Of a DNA stretch of 64,000 bases, positions 49,161 through 59,906 are shown piece after piece. Position numbers and translations under genes: made by a program. The DNA is taken from assembly GCA_019915015.1 (NCBI GenBank), contig JAHBBC010000017.1, positions 930,001 to 994,000 of the forward strand, in the 5' to 3' direction. Source of the DNA: Auriscalpium vulgare (lineage: Eukaryota > Basidiomycota > Agaricomycetes > Russulales > Auriscalpiaceae). Below the pieces are notes generated by a model. That model was given only the letters and a program-made list of their open reading frames with translations, had not been told where the DNA came from and searched no databases. How positions within the stretch are numbered: the first letter of the stretch is position 1; each line of letters opens with the position of its first letter.

Positions 49161-49182
49161 GCGGCGGCGGCGCCGCCGCCGC
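49161..49182. repeat. 22-bp perfect GC palindrome after gene 4
   Basis: A run of GCG/GGC then GCC/CGC trinucleotides, exactly self-complementary over 22 bp with no loop, about 100 bp past the gene 4 stop. It could form a very stable hairpin in RNA or a cruciform in DNA. Confidence 0.6.
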
Positions 49183-49289
49183 CTGTTTCTTGTCGGCTCC
49201 GATTCCCACTTTCTTGTCCCTTACCATGCTTTATGCCTGCCCCGATGCTGTCCCGGGCGCATCCCTGCTGTAGTGTAGAATTGACGATA

Positions 49290-49716
49290 AATCTAATATT
49301 TATGTGTGAGTACTACAGTAAAGGCCGGGTCTACTGTAGTGAAATGAGCCGGTGCACTGTAGTAAACTACGAGTGCGCTGCGGCTGCCGGGTCTACTGAT
49401 GTGTGAGTACTATAGTAAAGGCCGGGTCTACTGTAGTGAAACGAGCCGGTGCACTGTAGTAAACTACGAGTGCACTACGGCTGCCAGGTCTACTGTAGTG
49501 AATAGAGTGTTTGCACTATAGTGCACTGGAGTTGACAATGGCCAAATGTGCACTATAGTAAATACATGCTGGCTGCCAGCTAGACATTCAGATTGACTAC
49601 TATAGTGATAGCTGGTACTACTACAGTAGACACAACATCAACTACGTGCCAGCCTTTTGCACTACGGGTGCACTACCACTGTAGGAGTTAGTTAACTATG
49701 GGGAGGCCTACGGCTC
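49290..49716. repeat. KDZ-A right subterminal motif array
   Basis: Two tandem 97-bp units (49305-49401 and 49402-49498) and further single motifs, including GCACTATAGTGCAC and CTACTACAGTAG. The ACTRYAGT core recurs about a dozen times, as at the left end. The element terminates at 49716 before CATGTAG. Confidence 0.75.
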
Positions 49717-51774
49717 CATGTAGTCGGCAACGCCGTTGGTTTTGCCCGGAATATGAACGAGGTGTAGATCGTACTGCATCAGTTCTTCGGCCCATCGGGC
49801 TTGTCTTCTGTTCAGCTTGTGTGCCTTCTTGAAATACGTCAGATTCTTGTGATCTGTGCGTATCGTCACCGTGTGTTGTGCGTCTTGGAGATGATGTCTC
49901 CATGTCTCGAGGGCTCGCATCACCGCCAGGAGTTCACGATCATAGATGTCGTAGTTCCGTTCTTCTGGCGAGAAAGAGTGCGAGTCGAATGCGCATGGAT
50001 GGAGTCGTCCCTGGTCATCCTTCTGTTGTAGTACCGCTCCGGAGGCAAAGCCTGACCCGTCCGTGTCCACGATAAAGGGCTTCGTTTGATCTGCCTGTAC
50101 CAGGACTGGGGCTGTGGTAAAGCGTCGTTTGAGATTATTAAACGCTCGTTCGCAGTCCGTGGTCCAAACGAATTCGTGTCCCTTTTTTGTGAGGTCATTC
50201 AGTGGCCTTGATATGTGTCCGAAGTCCTGGATGAACCGGCGGTAGAAGTTGGCGAAACCAAGGAATCCACGGACTTGTTTCACCGTGGTTGGTCGAGCCC
50301 ATTCTTCAATACCGCGGATCTTGATAGGGTCCATGCGCGTATGTCCGTTTCCGATAATCATTCCGAGGTAATCGATTTCGTCTTGCTCGAAAGCGCACTT
50401 CTCCGGCTTCAGGAAGAGGTCATTATCCTGAAGTCGTTGGAGAACTTGTGTCACCAGTCGTCGATGTTCTTCAAGATCCTTTGTTGCGATAAGGATATCG
50501 TCCATGTATATGATGACTTTTCCTGTGGCAAGCAGATCTTTGAACAGCTCGTTCATCATTGTTTGGAAGGTTGCCGGTGAATTCGTGAGCCCAAAGAACA
50601 TAACCAAGGGTTCGAATAGTCCCTGGTTTGTTTTGAATGCGGCCTTCCATTCGTCGCCTTCCTTGATCCGAATATTGTTGTACCCCCACCGTACGTCGAA
50701 CTTCGTGAAGATCTTGGCATCCTTGATGCGGTCGATAAGTTCGGGAATCAGAGGAAGGGGGTAGTGATTCTTGATCGTTTTGTCGTTGAGCTGTCTGTAG
50801 TCTTGTACCGGACGGAGTTTGCCATCTTTCTTCTTTACGAAGAAGAAAGGGGATGCGTATGGTGAATTTGATGGACGAATGTATCCCTTCTTGACGTGTT
50901 CTTCAAGCATTTTGTTCAATGCCTCTTGTTCTATTGCTGTCAAGGGATACACTTTGCAGTCCATCGTCTTCGGAGCGTCGTCTTTCAGTTCTATTCCGTG
51001 ATCCCAAGGTCGTTCTGCGGGAAATCGTTGTGCTTCTTCCTCTGAGAACACCTTGTGGAACGGTCGATACTGCTCCGGTACCATTTCTTCAAATGTCTTG
51101 GCCGTCTTGTCCGCTGCTTGTTCCGCCATCTGTTGCGCCGGGGTTGTTCGTCTGAGGGTCTCTTCTGTGCATTCTGTCCTTCCGTACCCTGGGTTCCAGT
51201 AGATTTCGTCGTTATTTTCGACATCAATTGTGTCGAGTCCTTGTTCGGCGAAATATCCTCGTAAGAATTCTTCCGCTCCTTGTTCTGTCTGCGCCTTTGT
51301 CTCCATTCGGTGTACAAAGGCTTCCTTCATCCGCTGGATGCGCTGTCGTCGTCCAGCCTTCTTTTCGATCATCTTGATCGCAATAGACCGCCAGTTGGAG
51401 GTCTTCATCTGGCAAATCGGCGGGCATCGCTCGAATTGCATTGTTCCTTGATTCCAGTCGATGTGTGGGTTGTTCTTCTGCAACCATGGAAGACCAAGGA
51501 TAATGTTCTCTTGCCCGAGTTCCGTGATCAGGAATCGTGCTCGTCCTTGATGTTCATCCATGGAGTAGTCCATCTCGACGTACTTCGTGACTACGCCCAT
51601 TTTGTTGGGCGTTCCGTCCGCATTTCTGACCGTGATCGGTTGCGGAAGTCCTTGAGCAGGGATCTTATAGCGGTCTACCAGCTTCTGATGCAAGAAGTTT
51701 GCGGTAGCACCACTATCGATCAACGCTGCTATCTCGGCTCTTTGTTCGCTCTGCAGTTGAATAGAAAAACGCAT
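49717..51774 (-). CDS. pol part 1 of gypsy3 (protease, RT, RNase H), separated by KDZ-A
   Basis: From ATG 51774 to the KDZ-A junction, ~686 codons with no stop. Protease motif LIDSGATANF (~18) and IILGLPWL; reverse transcriptase with VQDYRQLNDKT, FTKFDVRWGYNNIRI and catalytic YMDD (~421); RNase H with VDTDGSGFASGAVL (~568), NYDIYDRELLAV and RTDHKNL; connection region ending PGKTNGVADYM at the insertion point. Part 2 (37750-36113) follows in frame. gag ends 75 bp upstream in another frame. It encodes the enzymes that copy element RNA into DNA. Confidence 0.94.
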
Positions 51775-51848
51775 GGAATTTGACTGATTTCCGCGTACAA
51801 ATACAGAGCGATGGAATATGGCCCTCGTCCAAGCCGTCAGGTTTGGGC

Positions 51849-53555
51849 CTAAGCAAAATCCTGTTTCATGGATTCTTCGTAGAACTCTTCTTGTTCTTCG
51901 TCCTTCATGTTGTTGAACATTGCTACAAGGGTTCGGACGTCTAGCTTCGCGTCGTCGGACGATGAAGCGTATGTCGGGGGTTTCTCTTCTTTGTCCTTGT
52001 CTTTGGCTTCCTCCGTCTTGGCTTCTCTAGCTTTCTGGAATCGGCTGCGCCAATTGGTGGATGCCGAGGACGTCTTTTCCTTCTGCTTCCCTTTGTCGTT
52101 CGTCGCTTCAGGGCACTTTCCGATAAGGTGGCCCTTCTGCTTGCATTGGAAGCAACGTCCTTCGGCCATGAGCTTCTTCCTTTCGTCGGGGCTAAGGAAA
52201 ACTCGTCGATTGTATGCCGAGGGAACGTTGTCGGGAGATGTGTCCATGGCGTCAGGATCGCGTTTCTTGCGATAGTCGCTCGAGCTCGAGTTGCTCTTCT
52301 TGTTCTGCCCTCCTTTGGGGTAGTGTCCTTCCTTCTTGTAGAAGGTCTCGCGGTCCATATTTTCGGCCTCTAGGGCACAATGGAACCATCCTGTCTCCGG
52401 GATCTCCGTGCCTCGCGCATCTTTGGATAGGCCTAGTGTCTCTGGCATCTTCTTCTCTCGGCTGAGCACCGATCGATAAAGCGCGTGGTTCAGACCGCGC
52501 TTGAAGAATTCCAGGGTGGACATGGAATCGCTTAGGCCTGCCATGCGTTGGAGTCCTTTGAAGGTCGTGATATAGGTGTCGACCTCCCAAGCGTTCTGCT
52601 TGAGTTCTTGAAGTTCGCGGAATGCGGTCTCCTTCGGCTTCTGCGCGCCTCTCTCTTGCTCCAGTATTTCAAGGAGTTTCTCTGTCGATATTACCGCTGA
52701 TGAGGTTCTGAGCACCGCTTCTTCCTGCATCGTCTCCTTCCAGTTGTCCATGTCTGCTCCGGTGAGAAGGGTGAAGAGTAAGCCGTTTCTCTTCTTGTCG
52801 TTATCGTAGATGACATCGTTGATGGATGCGTAGATCATGAAGCTGTTCTTGAACGCTCTGAACTTGCTTCGAGCTCCATCATACTTGTCCGGCTTCTGTC
52901 CGATCTCTTTGGTTGACATTGCGGCTGCTGGGTTCTGATAGAATGCGTGGGGTGCTGGGGGTGTAGGAGGTCTCGATGGTGGAAGCGGTGGTGTCAATGG
53001 ACGGAGTGGGGATGATCGTGGAGGCGGAGAGGGATATGTCGATGGTGGTTCAATGGGTCTCTCTGATTTCACCGAAGGTGATGATTCGATTGGATCGTAT
53101 ACCTCGCGGTATGTTTGATCAAAGCTTTGTTCCGGTGGTGGATACTGGGGTAGTTCCGACGGATCGACTTCAATATCCTGATAGGATAATACTGGTGCGA
53201 CTGCTTCCCCTTTCGACGTCCCTGCTTGGGTACCGAGGGTCTGCGCGACTTGTGATGAATCGTGTCCAGGGAGTTCTGGATGTCCTGGATAATCGTAGGG
53301 AAATGGCCTGTCCTGGCTCACTATCCTAGTCCTGATAGTCTTTGGTGGGTCTGGAGCGTCAGGGCTCTCGAATTGTTGCCACCCTTCTCCGAGGTTGTAG
53401 AACCAACCAAGTCGAGTTGGTACTACTTTGAGTGTTCGGTTTTCGTCTCTTTTGAAGTAGTGTCCTAGGTGTTCGTTGTAGTCGATCTTCTCTGGGTATG
53501 AATACCAGTCTGAGGAGAATCGCTCTTCTCCTTTGATTTTCTTGAAGATCGCCAC
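51849..53555 (-). CDS. gag: gag of gypsy3
   Basis: 568 codons, intact, ATG 53555 (MAIFKKIKGEERF). Residues 1-100 include Trp/Tyr-rich segments; ~140-210 are Pro-rich; a capsid-type Gag domain runs ~215-420 (FRAFKNSFMIYA, ...FFKRGLNHALY); a CCHC zinc knuckle CFQCKQKGHLIGKC lies near 465-480; the C-terminus is Lys/Glu-rich and acidic. It would package element RNA into particles. The ORF begins 36 bp inside the 5' LTR edge, so the leader is very short. Confidence 0.92.
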   Translation of the reverse strand: MAIFKKIKGEERFSSDWYSYPEKIDYNEHLGHYFKRDENRTLKVVPTRLGWFYNLGEGWQQFESPDAPDPPKTIRTRIVSQDRPFPYDYPGHPELPGHDSSQVAQTLGTQAGTSKGEAVAPVLSYQDIEVDPSELPQYPPPEQSFDQTYREVYDPIESSPSVKSERPIEPPSTYPSPPPRSSPLRPLTPPLPPSRPPTPPAPHAFYQNPAAAMSTKEIGQKPDKYDGARSKFRAFKNSFMIYASINDVIYDNDKKRNGLLFTLLTGADMDNWKETMQEEAVLRTSSAVISTEKLLEILEQERGAQKPKETAFRELQELKQNAWEVDTYITTFKGLQRMAGLSDSMSTLEFFKRGLNHALYRSVLSREKKMPETLGLSKDARGTEIPETGWFHCALEAENMDRETFYKKEGHYPKGGQNKKSNSSSSDYRKKRDPDAMDTSPDNVPSAYNRRVFLSPDERKKLMAEGRCFQCKQKGHLIGKCPEATNDKGKQKEKTSSASTNWRSRFQKAREAKTEEAKDKDKEEKPPTYASSSDDAKLDVRTLVAMFNNMKDEEQEEFYEESMKQDFA

Positions 53556-53590
53556 TGCGTCGATGTAGACTTTGGGAGAGCCTATTCAGA

Positions 53591-54032
53591 TGTTACACTC
53601 TAGCCCGTACGCGAGATGCGGGGAGAGGGTATCGGGGTCACGCACTAACAACGCCGCAAGGAGTTGTAGTGGTATCGATGCAAGTCTAGATCGACCTGTC
53701 TGAGGGCGAGGGTACAAGATGAGAGGAGGTAGCCCTGCGCCGTTCTAGCACACACTTCAGAGTATCAGAGGGGATCAGATACAAATGAATAGGCTGAAGA
53801 GTCGTCGCATGTACATGAGGTTTATATAGTAAAGGGAGTCTTCCGTATCAGCCAATCAGTACGTGCGGGATATAAGTCCAACAGCTGTTGGGATGCATGC
53901 AGGAGGCCTGCAGGCATATCAGTCATGGATCAGTCATCCATCCGTCACATGATAGAGTAAGGTGTTAGGGAATAAGAGAAAGAAAGTCATATGTCCGTGC
54001 CGTTACCAAGCGAGGCAGCGCGGCGTGTAACA
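53591..54032 (-). repeat. 5' LTR of gypsy3
   Basis: 442 bp, identical by eye to 34146-34587, TATA box at 53828-53821 on the minus strand. GACTC target duplication follows at 54033-54037. Confidence 0.95.
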
Positions 54033-57000
54033 GACTCTGAGTCACTCTCTGCGATGCCGCCCACAATCGAAGCAGTAGCCATAGCCGCAAATGTCTCCAC
54101 CCCAGGCTGCGTGCTCCGCGACGGCCATTCTATGGACAGGCCGTGAGTAGACGCGACTTTCGACCATATGTCTTGGAACGAGGTTGCAAGTCCCTCAAAA
54201 ACAGCGGATTGTCGAGCTGCGTAAGCAACGAGACCGTCCCGGAGATCGTCGGTGACCTCTGTGCGCACTGACGCTCGCTGCGACCACCAATTGGCTTTCC
54301 AGAGCAGAAAGCGGACGGAACGAGGCATCTCCAGCAGGAGATGTTGTACCTCTTCGTCCCACCGACGGACGCGCGCCCGGGCCCGCACCCAATCTATGCG
54401 TATACCTAAAGACTGGTTAGACAGGACAACACGGTCCGTAAAACGGAGGCGACTCACTTTCGTGGACCTCGTCCTCGGTCAACTCCTTCGTAGCTGCCCC
54501 CGGGATGTCTTGCGCGACGTGTGAGATTGTGCGCCAGATCCACGGAATTTCTCTGCGCCCTTCGCCTGGCTTGGGCTTTTCGTCTTCAGGGCGCGGCCCG
54601 ACAACGTCCTCACTCTTGAGCTTCAGGAGTCGGAGTCGCCAGTCACCCTCGGGATCCAGCACGCACAGAGCGTCGTAAGCCGCCCGATACTGCTCTGCGT
54701 ACTTGTCGATCCGCTCCTTTAGTCGGCTGATTTGCCCCCGCGCACGCGTGTTGGCCACTTGTCCAGGGCCGTCGACGAACACCTTTTTGTAGTGGATCAT
54801 GCCCAGGCGGAGCCGGAGCTGGCGACGAAGGCTGTGGAGTGCGTCCTCTGCTTGAGCAACGCGGAGTCGTATGTTCTTCGCGATGAGGCCATTGTTGAGA
54901 CCCACGGCCCACATTGATCGCGGCACCGCCGTCGGCAACCACAGTGGCTCGTCCTCGGCCTTCGGTCCACTACTGGGTGGTGACGCGGCCCCACGGCGGC
55001 GTTTGCGTGTTGGGCGCCTCGCAGTCGACGATGCGGCATCAGCTGCGGGTGTCACAACAGCTGGTGTGGAGGGAATTGGCGTGGCAGCGGATGGGTATTC
55101 GGAGGGCGGCAGGACAGAGGAAGCCTCAGCAGTGGGCGCGACTTCCGCTAACGGCGCTGTCGGCGATGGAGCGGTGATTGTTTGCACAGCGGCGGCGGCC
55201 GCGAGCGCAGCGACAGCCGGCATGTAGATTTGCTGAATGACCCGCCAGTTGGTGATGCGATACATCAACGCGTTTCGCTTTTGTTGAAGCGCAGCCTTGC
55301 CAGCAGGTGTCTTGGACTCGTCGTTTTTGGCGCTCACGCGAAGCATGCGCCTGTGCTAATGATGAGTCGACATGCAAATTCCGTGGTAAAGGGCACGTAC
55401 TGTTGATCTTCTATGTCTAGTCCGGCATTGAGGAACACACTTGCAGACATCTGGTGCAGCGAGACGACGCCTCGCTGCATGTCCGCGGCTTCCTCTCGAG
55501 CCAACTCCAGGCGGATGTCCGCAAGTGTCGTCTCTACGAACCCGTCAGTCCTGGTAAACCATGGTTCACCGGCGGGTGGGCATACCTATGACTGGTTCTT
55601 TGTATGGGTTCCGCCTGCTACGATCGTGATCCCATGCTACAACGTCTGCTACCCACCGCTCCCGGATGTCGGCCGGAATGTTGAGATTTGCGTTTTCTAG
55701 GATGTCCGTGTGCGTCTTGAGCGCAAGCACGGCCTCGTGTAAGTTTTTCGCCAGTAGTTTACCTATAAACAAGCAATAAGTCGTCAGTTTTCGCAGAGAA
55801 GGGAAAGACTCACCGAGCCCGATAGTCTTTCTCCAGTTGATGGACCCAAACAAATTGTCTAGGGCCTCTCGACGAGAGGCCGGCGACATCTCCCGCGTAC
55901 TCAGCGCTAAGCCGTTTGTGTCGGCCCAACCTGATTCAATGCCTTCGCCACATGTCCGTCCTGATCCCTCCTCGTTGTTGAAATCGAATTTGGACCGGCA
56001 CTCTGTGTCGTGCGCGAGCAGGTGGAACTTCGGCACAAGAAATGAAACTTTGATGTCGTCCCAATTGATCCTGATGGCTTCCGGGTACTGCAGCATGTGA
56101 TGCGCAAAGTTGACTGAGAATTGACATGCAATGTCGTAAGAGATGACGATGCTCCTGTATTCTGATGCCGTTTTCGCCAGGGAAGCGAGCACCATATAGT
56201 CCATGTTGCAATACCTTGAATGCTATTAGAACATCGAGGGCCTCCCATTGAAAAAGACACGCACCGTTCGCCCTTTTGTAGATCTCCTACGCCGGATCGT
56301 CGATAGAAGCAATGCCTGGCGCATATCACGGCGCCGACACCATTGACCGCGAAGCGTTTGTGCGTGGGCATGTTTGCGTGATCAACGGCCGCAAACGAGG
56401 ACGCGCAGTGCTTCATCTAGCTCGAGTCCATCAGCATGGATGACGTCTGAGGCAAGGGAAGCATACACACCTCTTCTTCATCAACGTACTTGTCGATATG
56501 CCGCTGATATGCCTTGTTTTCCACAAAATATGACCATCCGGGGGCGAGCTCGACGTCGTCGAAGCCGCGAGCCTTGAGCTTCAGCTTGAAGTTGGCATCA
56601 ACCGCCAAGAAAGTTGCATATTTCCACCTGCCAAGCATGAGACAGATTGTCTTCGATCGAGGGACAAAACACGTACTGTTCACTTTCAGGGACGTCTTTC
56701 CAACCATCGAGGAGGTTGCGACCCGGCTGGGGACAAGCTGGACAGTCGACAACCAGCTCGCCGACCTCTGTTGCTGCCATGCCAGCCGGATCATGCCCAC
56801 GGCCACCTCGCTTGCCCATCCGAATATTGCGGTAGCACCTCATCACGCGAGTGAAATCTTTGTAGTGATCCTGCAACAATGACATCAGAGACGTGCTCGA
56901 ATGAACTGTAGTGAGTAACGTACCTTTACTCGGGTAAGCCCGCTTCCGTCCGTCACTCGCGAGATGCCGAGCCAAAAATCATACGCGTTGACCTTTCCTT

Positions 57001-57977
57001 GGATGTTGAGCGCATGGAAGAGCTCACACGCGCGGAAGGTGACCACGGTCCGCGGGCGAACGAGAGTTGCGGGCCACCAGCGCATTCGGAGGAGCTGGAC
57101 GTAGCTATGGGCTGTTTGAACATTACCGCAGTCGCAGAACCGAACTCGAATGGTGTGCACGCCGCTGACGTCGATGACAGTCAGGTCTGTCGTGGTGGCT
57201 CGGGGGTTAGGACACGAGAGACTCCCGTGACCAACCTGGATGCACAGGCCGAGCTCCGAGAGTGAACAGCGCTCGAAGAAATGCCCATTCCATCGCTGTC
57301 GTGGATTGTCAGAACCTGTTTGACATACGTATAGGAGAAAATCAATCGCACCTCGACACGATGACACGGTTGATGGCTGTGCGCGTGGAGCGTACATTCT
57401 TCGCATACCATCGCCGTCCCCAAGCAGTCAACGCATCTAATGGTAGCTGGACGGAGCGATGATGTACAAGATCCGCACAGCTGAGTATGTTGCCAATCGC
57501 CTCTCCCGTTGTGCCGAATTGTCTCGTCAAGGAAAACGTCGCGCTTCTCGACCCACTCGTTGAGCAAGTCAACCTAGCGCGGGGTCAGCCACTTGACACC
57601 AACGCCGATGACCTAGAATAACTCACTCTCTTCTTTTTGCGTGTCCGACCGCACCGTCCCTTCCTCCTGCGCGGAGAATTCCACCACATGTCCGGGTTGC
57701 CGATGTCGACGTCCTGATGTTCGAACTCCTGGGACTCCTCGGCAGGCGGTATCGGAGTGTCAGTTCCTTCACCTTGAGCTGCTTCTTGTGTAGACGCTGT
57801 TCCAGGAGCTTCTACGGCGTGATGAACGAGCGAGTGTGTGGGTCTTGACGCTGCCCGGACTTGAATATCCATGTGTCGCGCGGTCGTGACGGCTGCCCTT
57901 TGACGGCTCTGCGGAGGCTTGGGAACTCGCATTGGTGCGATTTCGATGCCATCGATAGCCTTGCGCTTGCGCCCCAT
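54033..57977 (-). pseudogene. KDZ-B transposase (CxC2 + KDZ catalytic domain), tail displaced by gypsy3
   Basis: ATG 57977 (MGRKRKAIDGIE). About nine exons, first intron 57626-57574. In order: basic Arg/Lys run (RRRKGRCGRTRKKKR); CxC2 cluster (LCGSC, CVDC, CEEC...H...CH, then QVGHGSLSCPNP and FCDCG); CPACPQPG; catalytic-core Asp in AVDANFKLK (56597-56599); Asp in SYDIACQ (56133-56135); HLLAHDTEC; GRTCGEGIESGWA with the Glu (~55930); then GSINWRKTIG; a basic region (RKRRRGAAS); a coiled helical C-terminus (LRRQLRLRLG); and an acidic Ser/Asp end cut at 54033. All three presumed DDE residues are present and no internal stop was seen. Only the last ~24 codons (34074-34145) are detached, so a near-full-length protein might still be made with foreign residues at its end. 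Exon ends are approximate. Confidence 0.82.
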
Positions 57978-58273
57978 TTCATAGGCTCAGGCAGTGTGAT
58001 GGGCGATGTGGTGACGAGGACTCGAAGGTACACTTCCCACGCCTGGGTCACCGCAATCACGTGAGCTTCAAACTGCCGCAGCAAAGCCTAAGTACAAAAG
58101 TGAGACAGCCTAACAGTCACGGGAAAATCGTGGTATAGCTAAATAGCTAGCGTGCCGGTAGATACATTGAAAATACAAAGCAGAAAGCGGGAAAACCAAA
58201 GTCAGGGACATGGCCCAACTTGAGCGGCAGCGCGATAGCCTACAAGAAGTACGAATGCGGCGACAACTTGGCC
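57978..58273. other. Transposase promoter region of KDZ-B
   Basis: 296 bp between the gene 2 stop and transposase start, matching the 227-bp gap 42754-42980 in KDZ-A. No strong motif seen. Confidence 0.35.
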
Positions 58274-59176
58274 TCAAAAGCCGTACAGGATCTTGAATTC
58301 CCTCTGTTTGAATCTGCCGGGACATACGTGAGTATCATCAAAGCATCAAGTGCGCATGGACCGATCTGTGAGTACACGCACCTGCATCCGTGAAGGATGA
58401 CTCGCTTGCCGTCGAAGCGCTCGCAGTTGCGCACAAACAGGATCTCGTCGTGAATGCCAGCGATGATTCGACGGAAACCATGCAAAGACCGAAACTGAGC
58501 CAGCGGAACGTCAACAGGCATCATCCGAGCCTGCTTCGCTCTATGCAAATAGTCGTCCCGCATGACCTCCAGGTCTCGAGCGTACACGTCGCGCCAGCTT
58601 GGTGCCTCTCCAGCGCGCGCGGTCTGCTCTCCATTGGGGGCAGTCTGTTCTCCATCGAGGGGGGCCTGCTCATCATCGCATCCGGCTTCCGCTGCATGAG
58701 GTGGGGGGAACGCAGGATTGCGCGGGGTCCCGAACGCAGCATCTTGTGCGGCTTCCTTGAGGGCACGACACTTTTTGAGGACTTCATCTTCGTCCATATA
58801 CATGATCCCAGTACGCTCAGGGTCTCGTTCGCCACTCTTCCATGCTAGGTAAGGGGCGGCGTGTCTGTGAGATAGGTCAGGTTGAAGGGATACGCGCAGA
58901 GCCAAACATAACGCACTGAACAGTTTCATCGGCACCATTGGACGCACGGGCACTACGAAGTCGAAGTTTGTATTCGCTCTTTGACACCTTGCGACGTCCC
59001 AACGCTCTGTGGGTCGCTGCGTATTCGCGCGCGCGGGCCTTATTGCTGCACCACGGCCCTGCGATGAGATGCGCGCTCGACATGAAAGATACGGATACAT
59101 ACCGCTCGGAGTAGGACAAAGCATTGTTGGTTGTGCCTTGCACATGCGCGGATTGACTCGCAGATGGTCGTTCCAT
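58274..59176 (-). CDS. KDZ cassette gene 2 (B copy)
   Basis: Three exons inferred: exon 1 from ATG 59176 (MERPSASQSAHV) with a basic region (RRKVSKSEYKLRLRSAR); exon 2 from about 58870 with DPERTGIMYMDEDEV, an insertion of GEQTA-type repeats absent from the A copy, and HGFRRIIAGIHDEI; an intron ending at CCCGGCAG; and a last exon ending FKILYGF with TGA at 58276-58274. The matching splice position after HGCR and the common YGF ending are the best evidence that this is a real gene. No domain recognised. The splice between exons 1 and 2 is uncertain. Confidence 0.66.
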
Positions 59177-59906
59177 CCGTAGGCAAGGATCGAGGATTGT
59201 GGTTGAGAGTGAGTAGCAGCCGGAAACAGAGCGACGCGCCGCGCCACCACAGCTCTGCGCACGCTCGCTCTACCCGCTGTTGACAGAACTGTGAGCTTGC
59301 ACAGTCTAGTCTTCCGTGATATTTGGCAAGCATATGAGGGCACGCTATTCATGTTGATGAGAATATTTACAGATATTCGGCAGCATGTCTGCCTTACTTA
59401 CAGCCGAAGGAAAAGGTTTTTGGCCTGCATACACTAGACAATACGAAGCCCGCCCATCTGCTCAGTAATAGTCGGGTCGTAGCAGTACTCGCTTGGTTGC
59501 AATATTATTATTTTTCAGGTTTCTAACGGGATTAAGGTGTCAACACGCCTGCGGCGACTATATTGGGTTCAACACAAAGACACGGTGTACTACAAAGTCC
59601 AACAACTCGCTACAGTACTAGTCCGACAACACGACAACAAAAACAACCCCCGCAACAGCTCGTGCGAAACACATAAATATTGAACATCGCACAAGGCTTC
59701 GACGCGCAGGCCGTCGGGCTGCAAGAAGAGGAGCACGAGAACAGGAACACGATATAGAAACAAAGCGCGCGGCACGACAAATGATGAGCGGGAATATGTA
59801 CAGATACGGCAAAGGGAACAGCAGACACGTAGTCAAGATATGGGGCTGATTGTTCATGCGAGATCATATGGACAAATGGCGAGAAGGGAAAGCGGCAGTC
59901 ATTCGC
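59177..59906. other. Intergenic region between genes 2 and 3 of KDZ-B
   Basis: 730 bp with no conserved ORF and an AT-rich patch near 59500. Should include the gene 2 promoter and gene 3 3' UTR. It contains a few scattered CTACAGTA-type motifs. Confidence 0.4.

Larger units (their letters stand above)
37755..49716 (-). mobile_element. KDZ-A: 12-kb KDZ-type DNA transposon with four genes
   Basis: 11,962 bp between CATGTAG duplications. The left end is CAACACTGGGGAG. The right end, read inward, is GAGCCGTAGGCCTCCCCATAG; the two ends align only imperfectly (shared CCATAGTT and GTAGTGCA), so terminal inverted repeats are weak. Both ends carry arrays of ACTRYAGT. Genes: transposase 38743-42753 (-), gene 2 42981-43772 (-), gene 3 44489-46132 (-), gene 4 46467-49064 (+). 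It interrupts gypsy3 pol between RNase H and integrase. The transposase carries damaging changes, so KDZ-A probably needs help in trans. Confidence 0.88.
34146..54032 (-). mobile_element. gypsy3: chromovirus inserted in the KDZ-B transposase, carrying KDZ-A in its pol
   Basis: LTRs at 34146-34587 and 53591-54032 are 442 bp each and look identical (TGTTACAC...GTGTAACA). The target duplication is GACTC (34141-34145 and 54033-54037). On the minus strand: gag 53555-51849, pol part 1 51774-49717, KDZ-A insertion, pol part 2 37750-36113, third ORF 35967-34627. Without KDZ-A the element is about 7.9 kb and all frames are open, so KDZ-A landed in a young and probably working element. Confidence 0.95.
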
